This document shows positions 46,352 through 55,964 of a stretch of DNA of 64,000 nucleotides, one piece after another. Both the position numbers and the translations under genes were made by a program. Below the pieces are notes generated by a model. It did not search any database and was not told the origin of the DNA. It was given only the letters and a program-made list of their open reading frames with translations. This DNA is from Ferrithrix thermotolerans DSM 19514 (GTDB taxonomy: Bacteria; Actinomycetota; Acidimicrobiia; Acidimicrobiales; Ilumatobacteraceae). The stretch's first letter is position 1; each line of letters begins with the position of its first letter. Location of the stretch: the NCBI GenBank assembly GCA_945862025.1, contig CAMAWU010000002.1, forward strand, positions 1-64,000, written 5' to 3'.

Positions 46352-47134
46352 CTAATCTGAGGTCACTCCTCGTCGGCGAATCACTAGGAAACCGATAAGG
46401 ATTGCAACAAAATACATAACCGTTAGAGGTAACCCAAGTGCCAACAACGTAATTGGATCACCGCTGGGCGTGATAATTGCAGCCATGAAGAAAATAGCGA
46501 CAATCGCATAACGCCATTGTTTGATTAATGTGCGCGGTGTCAGAACTCCGACTAGTTGCAAAAAAACAATAAGTAGTGGAGAGAGGAATCCCACCCCGAA
46601 TGCCAAAATCATCAAAGTAACAAGACTGATGTACTTGGTTATTTGAAATGCTTGGTTGACTTCTGTGCCTGACCACGAAATTAAAAATTGCAATGCTTTT
46701 GAAAGTGTCCAATATGCAATTGAACAACCAAGACCGAACAGAACAACGGCAGAAGCGATGAACGGTATTGTGTACTGCTTCTCTTTTTTGTTCAAGGCAG
46801 GCACGATGAATCTCCAAAGTTGCCAGAGCAATACAGGCAGCGCCAAAATCAAGCCGCCGTACCCTGCTATTTTCATTCGTGCCGACAGGCCATCTAGAGG
46901 TCCAAGCGCGAATAATGATCCGTCACATTTGAAATCTGGACGACTTGCGCAAAGGTCACGGTACGGTTTTGTTAAGAATTTTAAAACTGGGTCATAAAAT
47001 GCAAGCACTCCAGCGGCTCCAAGAGCTACAGCCAAAATTGAGCGGATAAGGCGCATTCGCAGTTCGGCAAGGTGCTCAATCAGCGACATTGCGTTCTGCC
47101 CGTCGGCATTCTTGGCTTCAGATTTAGTTGCCAT
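46352..47134 (-). CDS. tatC: Twin-arginine translocase subunit TatC
   Basis: SLIEHLAELRMRLIRS; TPSGDPITLLALGLPLTVMYF. Confidence 0.95.
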   Translation of the reverse strand: MATKSEAKNADGQNAMSLIEHLAELRMRLIRSILAVALGAAGVLAFYDPVLKFLTKPYRDLCASRPDFKCDGSLFALGPLDGLSARMKIAGYGGLILALPVLLWQLWRFIVPALNKKEKQYTIPFIASAVVLFGLGCSIAYWTLSKALQFLISWSGTEVNQAFQITKYISLVTLMILAFGVGFLSPLLIVFLQLVGVLTPRTLIKQWRYAIVAIFFMAAIITPSGDPITLLALGLPLTVMYFVAILIGFLVIRRRGVTSD

Positions 47135-47777
47135 TGGCTAGCTTCTTTTTCGTAACTGTCTTTTTCGTTACTAACTTTTTTGCACCAGTCTTTTTGGAAA
47201 CTGACTTCTGGGCTGATTTCTTGGCTGATTTTTTGGCTGGAGTCTTGGTTGATTTCTTGGCTAGTTTTTTCACAGGCAGTTTCGTTGTTATCGGCATTTG
47301 TGCCTGTTGCTCACTGTCGGTCAGATCTTGTTCGTCAGCGTTGTACTCTAAACGATTCACTTCGCTGTGTTTGCTCGTGTCATCTTTACGTTGTTGCGCA
47401 ATTTTGGTTGCATTGGCGATACCTTCGGCAATATCCGTGTCGTCTTGATCTGATTGCGCTGAATCTTGTGTCTCGGGGCTATTACTTCCATCGTTGTAAG
47501 GAATAAAAGTTGGTTCAACAATCTCTTTAGCGGCAGAGTGAAATTCGTCCGCAGTGTCTGTGAACAGAGCCTTCATTGAATTGGTTGTACTCATCATCTC
47601 TTTAATCGGCTCATCCATCACTTTACGAAAGTCAGTTTGAACACCAGATGACATTCGCTTTAATTCGGCATAAAGTTTGCCCATCCGTCGAATTGCGTCG
47701 GGCAACTTTTCAGGGCCGAGAACTACAAGGCCAATGATCAGCAAGAACATTACTTCGCTGCCGGTCATAGTAAACAT
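47124..47777 (-). CDS. TatA/TatB-family translocase subunit with Lys/Ala-rich tail
   Basis: MTGSEVMFLLIIGLVVLGPEKLPDAIRRMGK; C-terminal KKSTKTPAKKSAKKSAQKSVSKKTGAKK; start refined to ATG 47777. Confidence 0.88.
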   Translation of the reverse strand: MFTMTGSEVMFLLIIGLVVLGPEKLPDAIRRMGKLYAELKRMSSGVQTDFRKVMDEPIKEMMSTTNSMKALFTDTADEFHSAAKEIVEPTFIPYNDGSNSPETQDSAQSDQDDTDIAEGIANATKIAQQRKDDTSKHSEVNRLEYNADEQDLTDSEQQAQMPITTKLPVKKLAKKSTKTPAKKSAKKSAQKSVSKKTGAKKLVTKKTVTKKKLANGN

Positions 47778-47783
47778 GTTCAA

Positions 47784-47810
47784 AGTCTAGGAGATACCTT
47801 CGCATATAAT
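47784..47810. promoter_or_regulatory. Divergent -10 elements: TAGACT (-) for tatA/B and TATAAT (+) for GDPD
   Basis: Each lies exactly 6 nt upstream of its start codon (ATG 47777, GTG 47817). Confidence 0.6.
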
Positions 47811-47816
47811 TTGAGA

Positions 47817-48539
47817 GTGCAACAGCGACTCCCCTCTAAATTTGAGCGTCCTATTTTGTTTGCCCATCGTGGTGCAAAAGCCCACAGTCCAGAAAATACT
47901 CTTGAGTCTTTTTTGCTCGCGACACGACTTGGCGCAACTGGTATAGAAACTGATGTTTGGATAACAAAAGACCAGCAAGTTGTATGTGACCATGATGGTC
48001 TAATTAAAAAACGTCTTCGAAGTGCTCGCATTAGTAACTGTCTGATGTCAGAACTACCTCAATCCGTACCCACACTTGAAGAAGTTTTTCAAAAATGTGG
48101 AGACACGCAAAACTATTCAATTGATATTTGCGACCCGTCTGCCATTGAAGTCGTAAGCAAATTGGTTCGTGCGCACGACGATGATTTCGCCAAACGTGTG
48201 TGGTTGTGTCATCCCGATTTTGATCTGTTGTGTAGTTGGCGAAAGGAATACCCCCAATTACAACTGGTCAATTCAATTCGTCTGGCAAGAATATCTGAAG
48301 GTATTGAACGCAGGTGCGCAAATCTCGCTGCAAATGGAATCTTCGCCTTAAATATGCACCACACCGATTGGAACGGCGGACTAGTTGCTCTTGCGCACAG
48401 GTTTAATTTGGCCGCATTCAGTTGGGATATTCAACATCTCGAATTGTTGCGCGATGCGTATCGAATGGGAGTAGACGCTGTGTTTAGTGATTGGCCCGAT
48501 CGAATGATTGACGCCTACAAACTTGAATTTGCGGATTAA
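47817..48539 (+). CDS. Glycerophosphodiester phosphodiesterase family protein (second copy in window)
   Basis: LFAHRGAKAHSPENTLESF, IETDVWITKD; start refined to GTG 47817. Confidence 0.88.
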   Translation: MQQRLPSKFERPILFAHRGAKAHSPENTLESFLLATRLGATGIETDVWITKDQQVVCDHDGLIKKRLRSARISNCLMSELPQSVPTLEEVFQKCGDTQNYSIDICDPSAIEVVSKLVRAHDDDFAKRVWLCHPDFDLLCSWRKEYPQLQLVNSIRLARISEGIERRCANLAANGIFALNMHHTDWNGGLVALAHRFNLAAFSWDIQHLELLRDAYRMGVDAVFSDWPDRMIDAYKLEFAD

Positions 48540-48546
48540 CTAACTT

Positions 48547-49176
48547 TTAAAGAATGGCCCAATCACTGGGAGGCCACAACAAAACAAAAGCTTGACCGAT
48601 AATCAAGTTCTTCTTGATCGGACCAAACATTCGACTATCGAAAGATTGCGGTCGGTTGTCACCCATTAAAAAAATTTCATCATCTTCAATTTTCAGTTCA
48701 GGCAAATCAACGGTGCTGCAGCGGTCCTGTGGATCAATCATTTCTGTGTCACGGCGCGGCAGATAAGGCTCAGCTAGTTCTACACCGTTGATGTACACCA
48801 CACACTTCGTAATTGCGATTGTCTCGCCACCTAGTGCGATCACTCGCTTAATTAGATCATCGTGTTGAATGTCGTTTCCATTGGTAATTGCTCGATCAAA
48901 TACAACAATATCACCACGATCAATCTCACCGATTCTGTATGCAAGTTTATTAACAAGTACTCGATTGTCGGTAAACATCGTGGTTTCCATGCTTGGGCCA
49001 GAAATATAAAACTGTTGTAGCAAAAATACACGGATAAAAATTGCAACAGTTACGGCAATACCGATCACGCTAAACCACTCAAGAGATGCCTTGACAGCGC
49101 TGAATATTGGTTTTAGCGATTTAGTGTTTTGTACTTTAAAGTTTGACGAATTATCAACATCGTCCTCAAGATTCAC
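48547..49176 (-). CDS. lepB: Signal peptidase I
   Basis: QFYISGPSMETTMFTDNRVLVNKL; RGDIVVFD; KRVIALGGE; MGDNRPQSFDSR. Confidence 0.94.
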   Translation of the reverse strand: MNLEDDVDNSSNFKVQNTKSLKPIFSAVKASLEWFSVIGIAVTVAIFIRVFLLQQFYISGPSMETTMFTDNRVLVNKLAYRIGEIDRGDIVVFDRAITNGNDIQHDDLIKRVIALGGETIAITKCVVYINGVELAEPYLPRRDTEMIDPQDRCSTVDLPELKIEDDEIFLMGDNRPQSFDSRMFGPIKKNLIIGQAFVLLWPPSDWAIL

Positions 49177-49225
49177 ATCAATATCGTAGTGATGAAATTT
49201 CTGGTTTATTTAGACTCTTGCAATT

Positions 49226-50584
49226 TCATAATGACGCGATTAATTTCTCCACGCGGTCATCTTTGCTCTTAAACGGGTCTTTGCATAACACCGTGCGTTG
49301 TGTCTGGTCATTCAGTTTTAGATGTACCCAATCAACGGTGTAGTCACGCTTCTTCTCCTTGGCCCGCTTAATAAAGTCTCCTCGAAGTTTTGCTCGAGTT
49401 GTGGCCGGGGGCAAGTCTTGTGCCTTTGTAATATCATTGTCGTCACAAACACGATCAACTAGACCGTTGTTTTGCAACTTATAAAACAAACCGCGGTTGC
49501 GACAAATGTCGTGATATTGCAAATCAACAAGTTGCGAACGAGCATCATCGAGTGCCAATTTGTGTTTTGTCCTGTATGCGTCTATCAAATGGTATTTAAT
49601 TACCCAGTCAACCTCACGATTCAACTTAAGTGGATCATTTTCAATCGTCGTAATACAGTGCTCCCACATTTCAAGGGCCTTCATTTCGAGCGGAAGAAAT
49701 CGCTTGGTATCGGCGAATTTCAAAGCCTTATCGAGCAACTCCCGTTGAATATCCAACGCCGATAATTCACGCCCGGACGCCAATCGGATCTTTCGTTTGC
49801 AAGTAATGTCTTGGCTGATTTCACGAATCGCCCTTGTCGGATTTTCGAGCGTGTAGTCACGCAGATCACTTGGGCACTCTTCCATCATCCGCAGAATGCA
49901 AGAAGTAGAACCAATTTTTAGAAAATTCGTATATTCGCTCATATTCGAATCTCCAACGATTACATGAAGTCTGCGGTATTTCTCAGCATCGGCGTGTGGC
50001 TCGTCGCGAGTGTTAATTATTGGTCGACTGCGAGTGGTGGCTGAACTTTGACTCTCCCAAATATGTTCTGCTCGTTGGGCAATTGAATAGATCGGTCCCC
50101 GTGCCGTTTGCAAGATCTTCCCCGCCCCAGTAAAGATTTGACGAGTTACCAAAAATGGGATCAATACTTCTGGATATCGCTCAACATCGTCCGTGCGCGA
50201 CGTCAAATAGTTTTCATGGCATCCGTAGCTATTACCAGCAGAATCAGTGTTGTTTTTAAAAAGATAGATAGTCCCTCGGATGCCTTCTTCGCGCAAGCGT
50301 TGCTCTGCGCCTTCGAGCAGTTGTTCCAAAATTCTCTCGCCAGCTTTATCATGCACAACACAGTCGTAAATTGAGTCGCACTCTGGCGTTGCATATTCTG
50401 GATGTGAACCAACATCAAGATAAAGTCGGGCACCATTCTCTAGAAACACATTTGAGCTTCGCCCCCAACTAACTACCTTGCGAAAAAGGTATCTCGCAAC
50501 TTCGTCAGGGCTTAGCCTGCGTTGTCCGCGCAGAGTACAAGTTACGCCGTATTCATTTTCAAGTCCGTAGATCCGACGGTCCAT
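49226..50584 (-). CDS. pafA: Pup-protein ligase
   Basis: [54 protein letters not shown]. Confidence 0.95.
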   Translation of the reverse strand: MDRRIYGLENEYGVTCTLRGQRRLSPDEVARYLFRKVVSWGRSSNVFLENGARLYLDVGSHPEYATPECDSIYDCVVHDKAGERILEQLLEGAEQRLREEGIRGTIYLFKNNTDSAGNSYGCHENYLTSRTDDVERYPEVLIPFLVTRQIFTGAGKILQTARGPIYSIAQRAEHIWESQSSATTRSRPIINTRDEPHADAEKYRRLHVIVGDSNMSEYTNFLKIGSTSCILRMMEECPSDLRDYTLENPTRAIREISQDITCKRKIRLASGRELSALDIQRELLDKALKFADTKRFLPLEMKALEMWEHCITTIENDPLKLNREVDWVIKYHLIDAYRTKHKLALDDARSQLVDLQYHDICRNRGLFYKLQNNGLVDRVCDDNDITKAQDLPPATTRAKLRGDFIKRAKEKKRDYTVDWVHLKLNDQTQRTVLCKDPFKSKDDRVEKLIASL

Positions 50585-50646
50585 AGTAAAAACCTAGTGA
50601 ATATCTAGACGATAATTAGTAAGCATCGAAAGATTTTCACTGCTGC

Positions 50647-51324
50647 TTAAGAAAACATCGCATTCAGCTCATCGCCATCAATTCGCCTAAAGCATCGCCG
50701 TTTGCCATTTCGTTCTAACACAGCAACCTCTAAATCAGAATACTCAAGCTTGTTATCTGGACCAGATAGAGCTTTGACGGCACTATTTATAGCAACCTTC
50801 AAAGTGGCATCTACAACGAAAGCCGATTTGAGTCTTTCTGTGACGGCATCCGCATCGCCACCAAGAACGCTGAAGTTGTGTTCATCTAGAACCGTACCGT
50901 CGTACATCACATGGAATAATCGATCCTGTTGTTTTTCAAGTCCGGTCTCAGCCACTATCAATTCAACTTCCATTGGCTTTGGGGCTTCACTAAAAACTTG
51001 ACTGAGGATTTGCGCATATTGGTTAACCAGACTTCGTGCGTCTACATCTTGGCGCGAAAACTGGTAGCCCTTGATGTCAGCGGCACGAACCCCAGCAACT
51101 CGAAGCTGATCAAACTCGTTGTATTTGCCAACGCCCGCAAAAGCAATTCGATCATAAATTTCGCTGATCTTATGCAAAGTTGCGGACGGATTCTCTGAAA
51201 CAAGGGCAATGCCGTCAAGATATTGCAACGCAACTAGTGCTCGTCCGCGGGCGATACCTTTTCGGGCATAGTCAGCCCGATCCTTCATGAATTGTTCAGG
51301 CGGAACGTAGTACGGCATGTTCAT
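50647..51324 (-). CDS. prcA: 20S proteasome alpha subunit
   Basis: PEQFMKDRADYARKGIARGRALVAL; order prcB-prcA. Confidence 0.94.
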   Translation of the reverse strand: MNMPYYVPPEQFMKDRADYARKGIARGRALVALQYLDGIALVSENPSATLHKISEIYDRIAFAGVGKYNEFDQLRVAGVRAADIKGYQFSRQDVDARSLVNQYAQILSQVFSEAPKPMEVELIVAETGLEKQQDRLFHVMYDGTVLDEHNFSVLGGDADAVTERLKSAFVVDATLKVAINSAVKALSGPDNKLEYSDLEVAVLERNGKRRCFRRIDGDELNAMFS

Positions 51325-52106
51325 CGTGCACCGACTTCAGTGGCGATCTCTTGATAAATTTTTGTCAACTGTTGATCATTGACTGCGCTCCAGCCGTTTG
51401 CTGTGATTGATGCAATCACCGGGTAAATACCTCTCAATACATCAGGACCGCCGGTTGCCGAGTCAGCATCTGAAGCTTCCCATAATGCGCGAGCACAAAG
51501 TTTTATTGCCTCATCAACGCTCAATTCACGACGCCACGAAACTCGCATCACTGTTGCCGCATGCAACATTCCAGAGCCTGTTGCAACAAAATCTTTCTCT
51601 TCGTAACGACCGCCCGTTACGTCATAATCCCAAAGTCGGCCATTCTCAGAAAAAAAATCGAAGCCCGCAAATATCGGAACGACTACGAGACCTTGCATCG
51701 CAGCAGGTAAATTGCTACGCACAAAAGTAGATAGTTGATTGGCTTTACCCTCTAACGAAAGAGTTTGTCCTTCGACTTTTTCGTAATGTTCAAGTTGAAG
51801 TTGAAACAACTTAATCATTTCCATCGCAGGACCTGCAGCACCCGCTATTGCGACTCCACTGAATTCGTCTGCTTGAACAACCTTTTCCATGCTGCGATGG
51901 CTAATTAAGTTGCCAGAAGTTGCCCGACGGTCACCCGCCATTACGACGCCACCGTTACATTTCATTGCAACGCAAGTAGTCGCGTGCGGAATAACTAACT
52001 CATTGTCAAGAGAAACAGAATCAAATGGAGACAATCCCACGCGACGAAGAAGCTCGCTGAAATTAGCGCCTGGGTCAGAACCTGCCGAAAAAATTGGCAT
52101 TGACAT
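51321..52106 (-). CDS. prcB: 20S proteasome beta subunit
   Basis: Propeptide then TTCVAMKCNGGVVMAGDRRAT; 4-bp overlap with prcA. Confidence 0.95.
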   Translation of the reverse strand: MSMPIFSAGSDPGANFSELLRRVGLSPFDSVSLDNELVIPHATTCVAMKCNGGVVMAGDRRATSGNLISHRSMEKVVQADEFSGVAIAGAAGPAMEMIKLFQLQLEHYEKVEGQTLSLEGKANQLSTFVRSNLPAAMQGLVVVPIFAGFDFFSENGRLWDYDVTGGRYEEKDFVATGSGMLHAATVMRVSWRRELSVDEAIKLCARALWEASDADSATGGPDVLRGIYPVIASITANGWSAVNDQQLTKIYQEIATEVGAR

Positions 52107-52123
52107 AGATTTTCAGGATACGG

Positions 52124-52318
52124 CTACTCGCCGCCCTTCTGCACATAACTCTTTACGAAGTCTTCTGCATTAGATTCAAGAACATCATCAATTTCGTCCA
52201 GCAGATCGTCTAGTTCAGCGATAAGTTTTTCACCACTTACAGCAGGACTTGCTTGATCTTTGGTCTCAGTTTTGGCTCTGGTAGTTGGTGTTTTTGGTTT
52301 GCGAGTTCTCTCAGGCAT
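52124..52318 (-). CDS. pup: Prokaryotic ubiquitin-like protein Pup (C-terminus GGE)
   Basis: [30 protein letters not shown]. Confidence 0.96.
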   Translation of the reverse strand: MPERTRKPKTPTTRAKTETKDQASPAVSGEKLIAELDDLLDEIDDVLESNAEDFVKSYVQKGGE

Positions 52319-52370
52319 GAACGCACCATAGCGAATAAATAACTATTTGTAAACTGCTTTGATATAACAG

Positions 52371-53939
52371 TTAATTCGTTGGAGCAAAACTAGATGTTGA
52401 AACGTCATCACCCAGGGCCGCAACCAATTCTGCGGAAGTGGTGCATCTACCAAAAAGTTCTTGCGTCATTGCTTTTGTTCCCCGCAGTGGCTCCATCATT
52501 GGAATTCTCCGCAATGGACCGCTACCGATGTCGAATACGACACTGTCCCAATTCGCTGCAACGACATCTTGTGGCCATTTGGTAAGGCACATTCCTCTGA
52601 AATAAGCCCGCGTTGTTTCTGGAGGGCTAACAGCGGCCTTCAGCGCACTTGTTTGTGAGACAAGCGTTTCTAAGCCAACACGCAATGCCAAACATTTTTC
52701 TGGGCGCATATCGTGGTACTGCAAATCAATTGCCTTTAGTTTGATGTCACGATCACTTAAGTTGTGTCGCTGAGTCAACCCGTCGATGATTCTTTTTTTC
52801 GCAACCCAGTCGACGATATGTGCAACAGTAATAGGATCTTGCTTCAAGCCATCAAGAACATTGCGCCATCGTCGCAAAACTTGTTCACCCGTTTGTTGCC
52901 CTACTGCTTCGAGTCCATAATTTTTGGCATAAACCTCGGCTCGTTCGCAAAGTTCGTACTGAATCTCAAGAGCCGTCAGTTGCCTACCGTCTTGCAAATG
53001 AATTTTTTGACGCAAAGTTGGATCATGACTAATTGCTCGAATTGCGGGCACTGGGTTTGTGAGGAGCAGGCTCTCAGAAAATTGATTATCTTCAATCATC
53101 GCTAACAAGATCGCAGTAGTCCCTAACTTGAGAAAAGTTGCAACTTCACTCATATTTGCATCACCGACGATGACATGAAGCCTTCGATATTTGAGAGGGT
53201 CACAGTGTGGTTCGTCGCGAGTGTTGACGATCGGGCGTTTGAGAGTGGTTTCCAGCCCTACTTCTTCTTCAAAGAAATCCGCACGCTGACTCAGTTGATA
53301 CGCAATCGAGTTATGCGCCATGCCTTCGAATTCTGTACCAACTTTGCCTGCGCCACAAAAGATTTGTCGCGTCACAAAGTGTGTTGTTATCAGCGCAGCC
53401 ATTTTTGAAAAGGATAAATCTCTAGCAAGTAAATAGTTCTCGTGACAGCCGTAGCTGTTTCCTTTTCCGTCTGAATTATTTTTGTAGGCAATCAATTCTG
53501 CGCCCTCAGGTAAAAATCCTTTGGCTGCGACCATGCTCTGTCTAATTATTTCTTCACCCGCTCGGTCGTAAATCAATGCCTCGTCGACGTATCGGCATTC
53601 AGGAGTTGACACCTCAGGGTGAGCATGATCGACGTAATATCGCGCACCGTTTGTGAGCACAGTGTTGACCAAGTGCATTTCGATCTCGGCAGGAAATGAA
53701 TCATCTAATGAAAAACCGCGGGCGTCACTGCCTGGCTGCTCATCCTCGAAATCCCAGCCAATTGATTTATCGAACCTGCCGACATAGGAATTTATGAGTA
53801 ACGAAGATGCTGTTACGGCGCTTGAGTCCATGCCCTTGGCGATAATTCCATATTCGGTTTCGATGCCGCAGATTTTGGGGATACTCAATTTGTCCTCAGA
53901 GGTATTGACCTGTCGCGGTTTTTTCAATCGCGCGACCAC
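52371..53939 (-). CDS. dop: Depupylase/deamidase Dop
   Basis: [58 protein letters not shown]. Confidence 0.94.
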   Translation of the reverse strand: MVARLKKPRQVNTSEDKLSIPKICGIETEYGIIAKGMDSSAVTASSLLINSYVGRFDKSIGWDFEDEQPGSDARGFSLDDSFPAEIEMHLVNTVLTNGARYYVDHAHPEVSTPECRYVDEALIYDRAGEEIIRQSMVAAKGFLPEGAELIAYKNNSDGKGNSYGCHENYLLARDLSFSKMAALITTHFVTRQIFCGAGKVGTEFEGMAHNSIAYQLSQRADFFEEEVGLETTLKRPIVNTRDEPHCDPLKYRRLHVIVGDANMSEVATFLKLGTTAILLAMIEDNQFSESLLLTNPVPAIRAISHDPTLRQKIHLQDGRQLTALEIQYELCERAEVYAKNYGLEAVGQQTGEQVLRRWRNVLDGLKQDPITVAHIVDWVAKKRIIDGLTQRHNLSDRDIKLKAIDLQYHDMRPEKCLALRVGLETLVSQTSALKAAVSPPETTRAYFRGMCLTKWPQDVVAANWDSVVFDIGSGPLRRIPMMEPLRGTKAMTQELFGRCTTSAELVAALGDDVSTSSFAPTN

Positions 53940-55572
53940 CTGTTGTCGACGCGCTCTCGCTATTTACAAGTGTGCGAATAAACACAATACGCTCTCCTTT
54001 TTTGCCGGATATTTTCGCCCAATCATCTGGATTTGTTGTGTTCGGCAGATCTTCGTGCTCTTTAAATTCTTGACGAATTGACACAATTAGATCTTGCTGT
54101 TGAACGCCTCGTTCACCACCCGCGATCACTCGTTTAATTGCTAATTTCTTTGCCCTGCGCACGATATTTTCAATCATCGCACCCGATGCGAAATCTTTAA
54201 AGAACATCACATCTCGATCACCATTTTGGTAAGTGACTTCAAGGAAGCGGTTGTCGTCATCTTGTCGATACATCTCAAGGACGGTGCTGTCAATCATTGC
54301 AGCGACTGCTTTATTAACATCGCCTCCATGAGTTTCGATTTCAGTCGCAGAAATCGGAATATCGGTAGTTAAATATCGCCGGAATATCTGTCTGGCTGCA
54401 TCAGCATTCGGACGATCGATGCGGATCTTTACATCAAGTCGACCTGGTCTCAATATGGCTGGGTCAATCAAATCTTCGCGATTAGTTGCTCCAATTACGA
54501 TCACGTTTCTCAGACCCTCAACACCGTCAATCTCGGCGAGTAACTGTGGCACAATCGTCGACTCCATGTCAGAAGAGATTCCTGTTCCACGAGTTCGAAA
54601 CATTGAGTCCATTTCATCGAAGAACACAATTACGGGCCAGCCCTCTTCACTTTTTTCGCGAGCTCGTTGAAAAACCAAACGAATTTGCCGTTCTGTTTCG
54701 CCTACGTATTTATTCAGCAACTCTGGACCTTTGATGTTGATGAAGTAACTTCGCGCTTTTTCTCCGCCATTGGCAACTGAAACTTTGTGTGCGAGGCTAT
54801 TCGCGACTGCTTTGGCGATAAGAGTTTTGCCGCAGCCGGGAGGGCCATAAAGAAGGATTCCTTTTGGCGCAGGTAATTGATGTTCGGCAAAAAGTTCACT
54901 ATATAAAAATGGAAGTTCAACAGCGTCCGCGATTTGTTCAATTTGTGAATCTAAGCCGCCAATATCTGAGTACGAAATATTTGGAACCTCCTCAAGCAGT
55001 AAATGTTCAATTTCGGCCTGAGTCAGTTTCTCGAGAAGCAAATTGGATTTTGGATCCATTCGCAGCAAGTCCCCACTCCTTAAATGGACACCGCGCAAAG
55101 CGTCGGCAAGTTCGCACACGCGCTCATCGTCACCGCGACCAGTGACTACAGCGCGCACGCCATCTTCGAGGACTTCTTTAAGATGTACGACTTCACCGAT
55201 GGGCTCGGATGAGCGAATCTTTATCACGTTGTAGCTTTCATTGAGCACAACTTCTGATCCTCGTTCAATTTTTTCGAAATCAATTTCAGGATGCACAGTG
55301 ACTCGCATCTTGCGCCCGTTCGTCAAAATATCGACGGTCAAGTCTTCATTTTTACCTACAATTGTTCCGTAACCAGATGGTGGTTGTGTAAGTTTTTCAA
55401 CTTCATCGCGGAGAGACGAAATATGTTCTCGCGATTCACGCAGGGTGTACGACAATTTTTCATTTTGAGCCACAGCGTGTGCTAACTGACCCTTTGTTTC
55501 GAGCAATTTATCTTCGAGATGTCGCGCGTGCTCGCCTGTTGAATCAGGACTATTTTCGCCTGTTCGTGCCAT
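53896..55572 (-). CDS. arc: Proteasome-associated AAA ATPase (Mpa/ARC)
   Basis: N-terminal coiled coil, OB region, GILLYGPPGCGKTLIAKAVAN, C-terminal GQYL docking motif. Confidence 0.95.
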   Translation of the reverse strand: MARTGENSPDSTGEHARHLEDKLLETKGQLAHAVAQNEKLSYTLRESREHISSLRDEVEKLTQPPSGYGTIVGKNEDLTVDILTNGRKMRVTVHPEIDFEKIERGSEVVLNESYNVIKIRSSEPIGEVVHLKEVLEDGVRAVVTGRGDDERVCELADALRGVHLRSGDLLRMDPKSNLLLEKLTQAEIEHLLLEEVPNISYSDIGGLDSQIEQIADAVELPFLYSELFAEHQLPAPKGILLYGPPGCGKTLIAKAVANSLAHKVSVANGGEKARSYFINIKGPELLNKYVGETERQIRLVFQRAREKSEEGWPVIVFFDEMDSMFRTRGTGISSDMESTIVPQLLAEIDGVEGLRNVIVIGATNREDLIDPAILRPGRLDVKIRIDRPNADAARQIFRRYLTTDIPISATEIETHGGDVNKAVAAMIDSTVLEMYRQDDDNRFLEVTYQNGDRDVMFFKDFASGAMIENIVRRAKKLAIKRVIAGGERGVQQQDLIVSIRQEFKEHEDLPNTTNPDDWAKISGKKGERIVFIRTLVNSESASTTGGRAIEKTATGQYL

Positions 55573-55713
55573 CGTGAAATATGCCTCTCCTCTTGTGCTT
55601 ATTCCTACCGTATAGGTCAATCCACTATTTCTGAAAGTCCAAAAACATTAAATACGCCACTTCGCCGTGTAACATAATCTCGTCGTAACGTCGTGTTTCT
55701 AAGGGAGCTATAA

Positions 55714-55959
55714 ATGAAGGTTTGGATTGATCAGGATCTTTGCACTGGTGATGGTCTCTGTGAAGAAATCGCGCCTGATGTGTTCACGCTTCTAGATGAC
55801 GGTTTGGCTTATGTTCGTGAAGGCGCAAAAGTTTTCGCAACGGCTAAAGGCAATGAACAAGGTGCCGCTGGTGTTGCAAATTTTGCTGATTCAATGCTTG
55901 ACGCTGTTGTTGAATCGGCCGAAGAGTGCCCTGGTGAGTGCATCTTCATCGAGCCTTAA
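55714..55959 (+). CDS. Small ferredoxin
   Basis: DQDLCTGDGLCEEIAPDVF ... AEECPGECIFIEP; SD AAGGGAG. Confidence 0.85.
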   Translation: MKVWIDQDLCTGDGLCEEIAPDVFTLLDDGLAYVREGAKVFATAKGNEQGAAGVANFADSMLDAVVESAEECPGECIFIEP

Positions 55960-55964
55960 ATAAA

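Noticed and set aside
47811-48539. TTG start for the plus-strand GDPD
   Set aside because: GTG 47817 lies 6 nt after TATAAT and leaves the full FAHRG domain; TTG would place the start immediately at the -10
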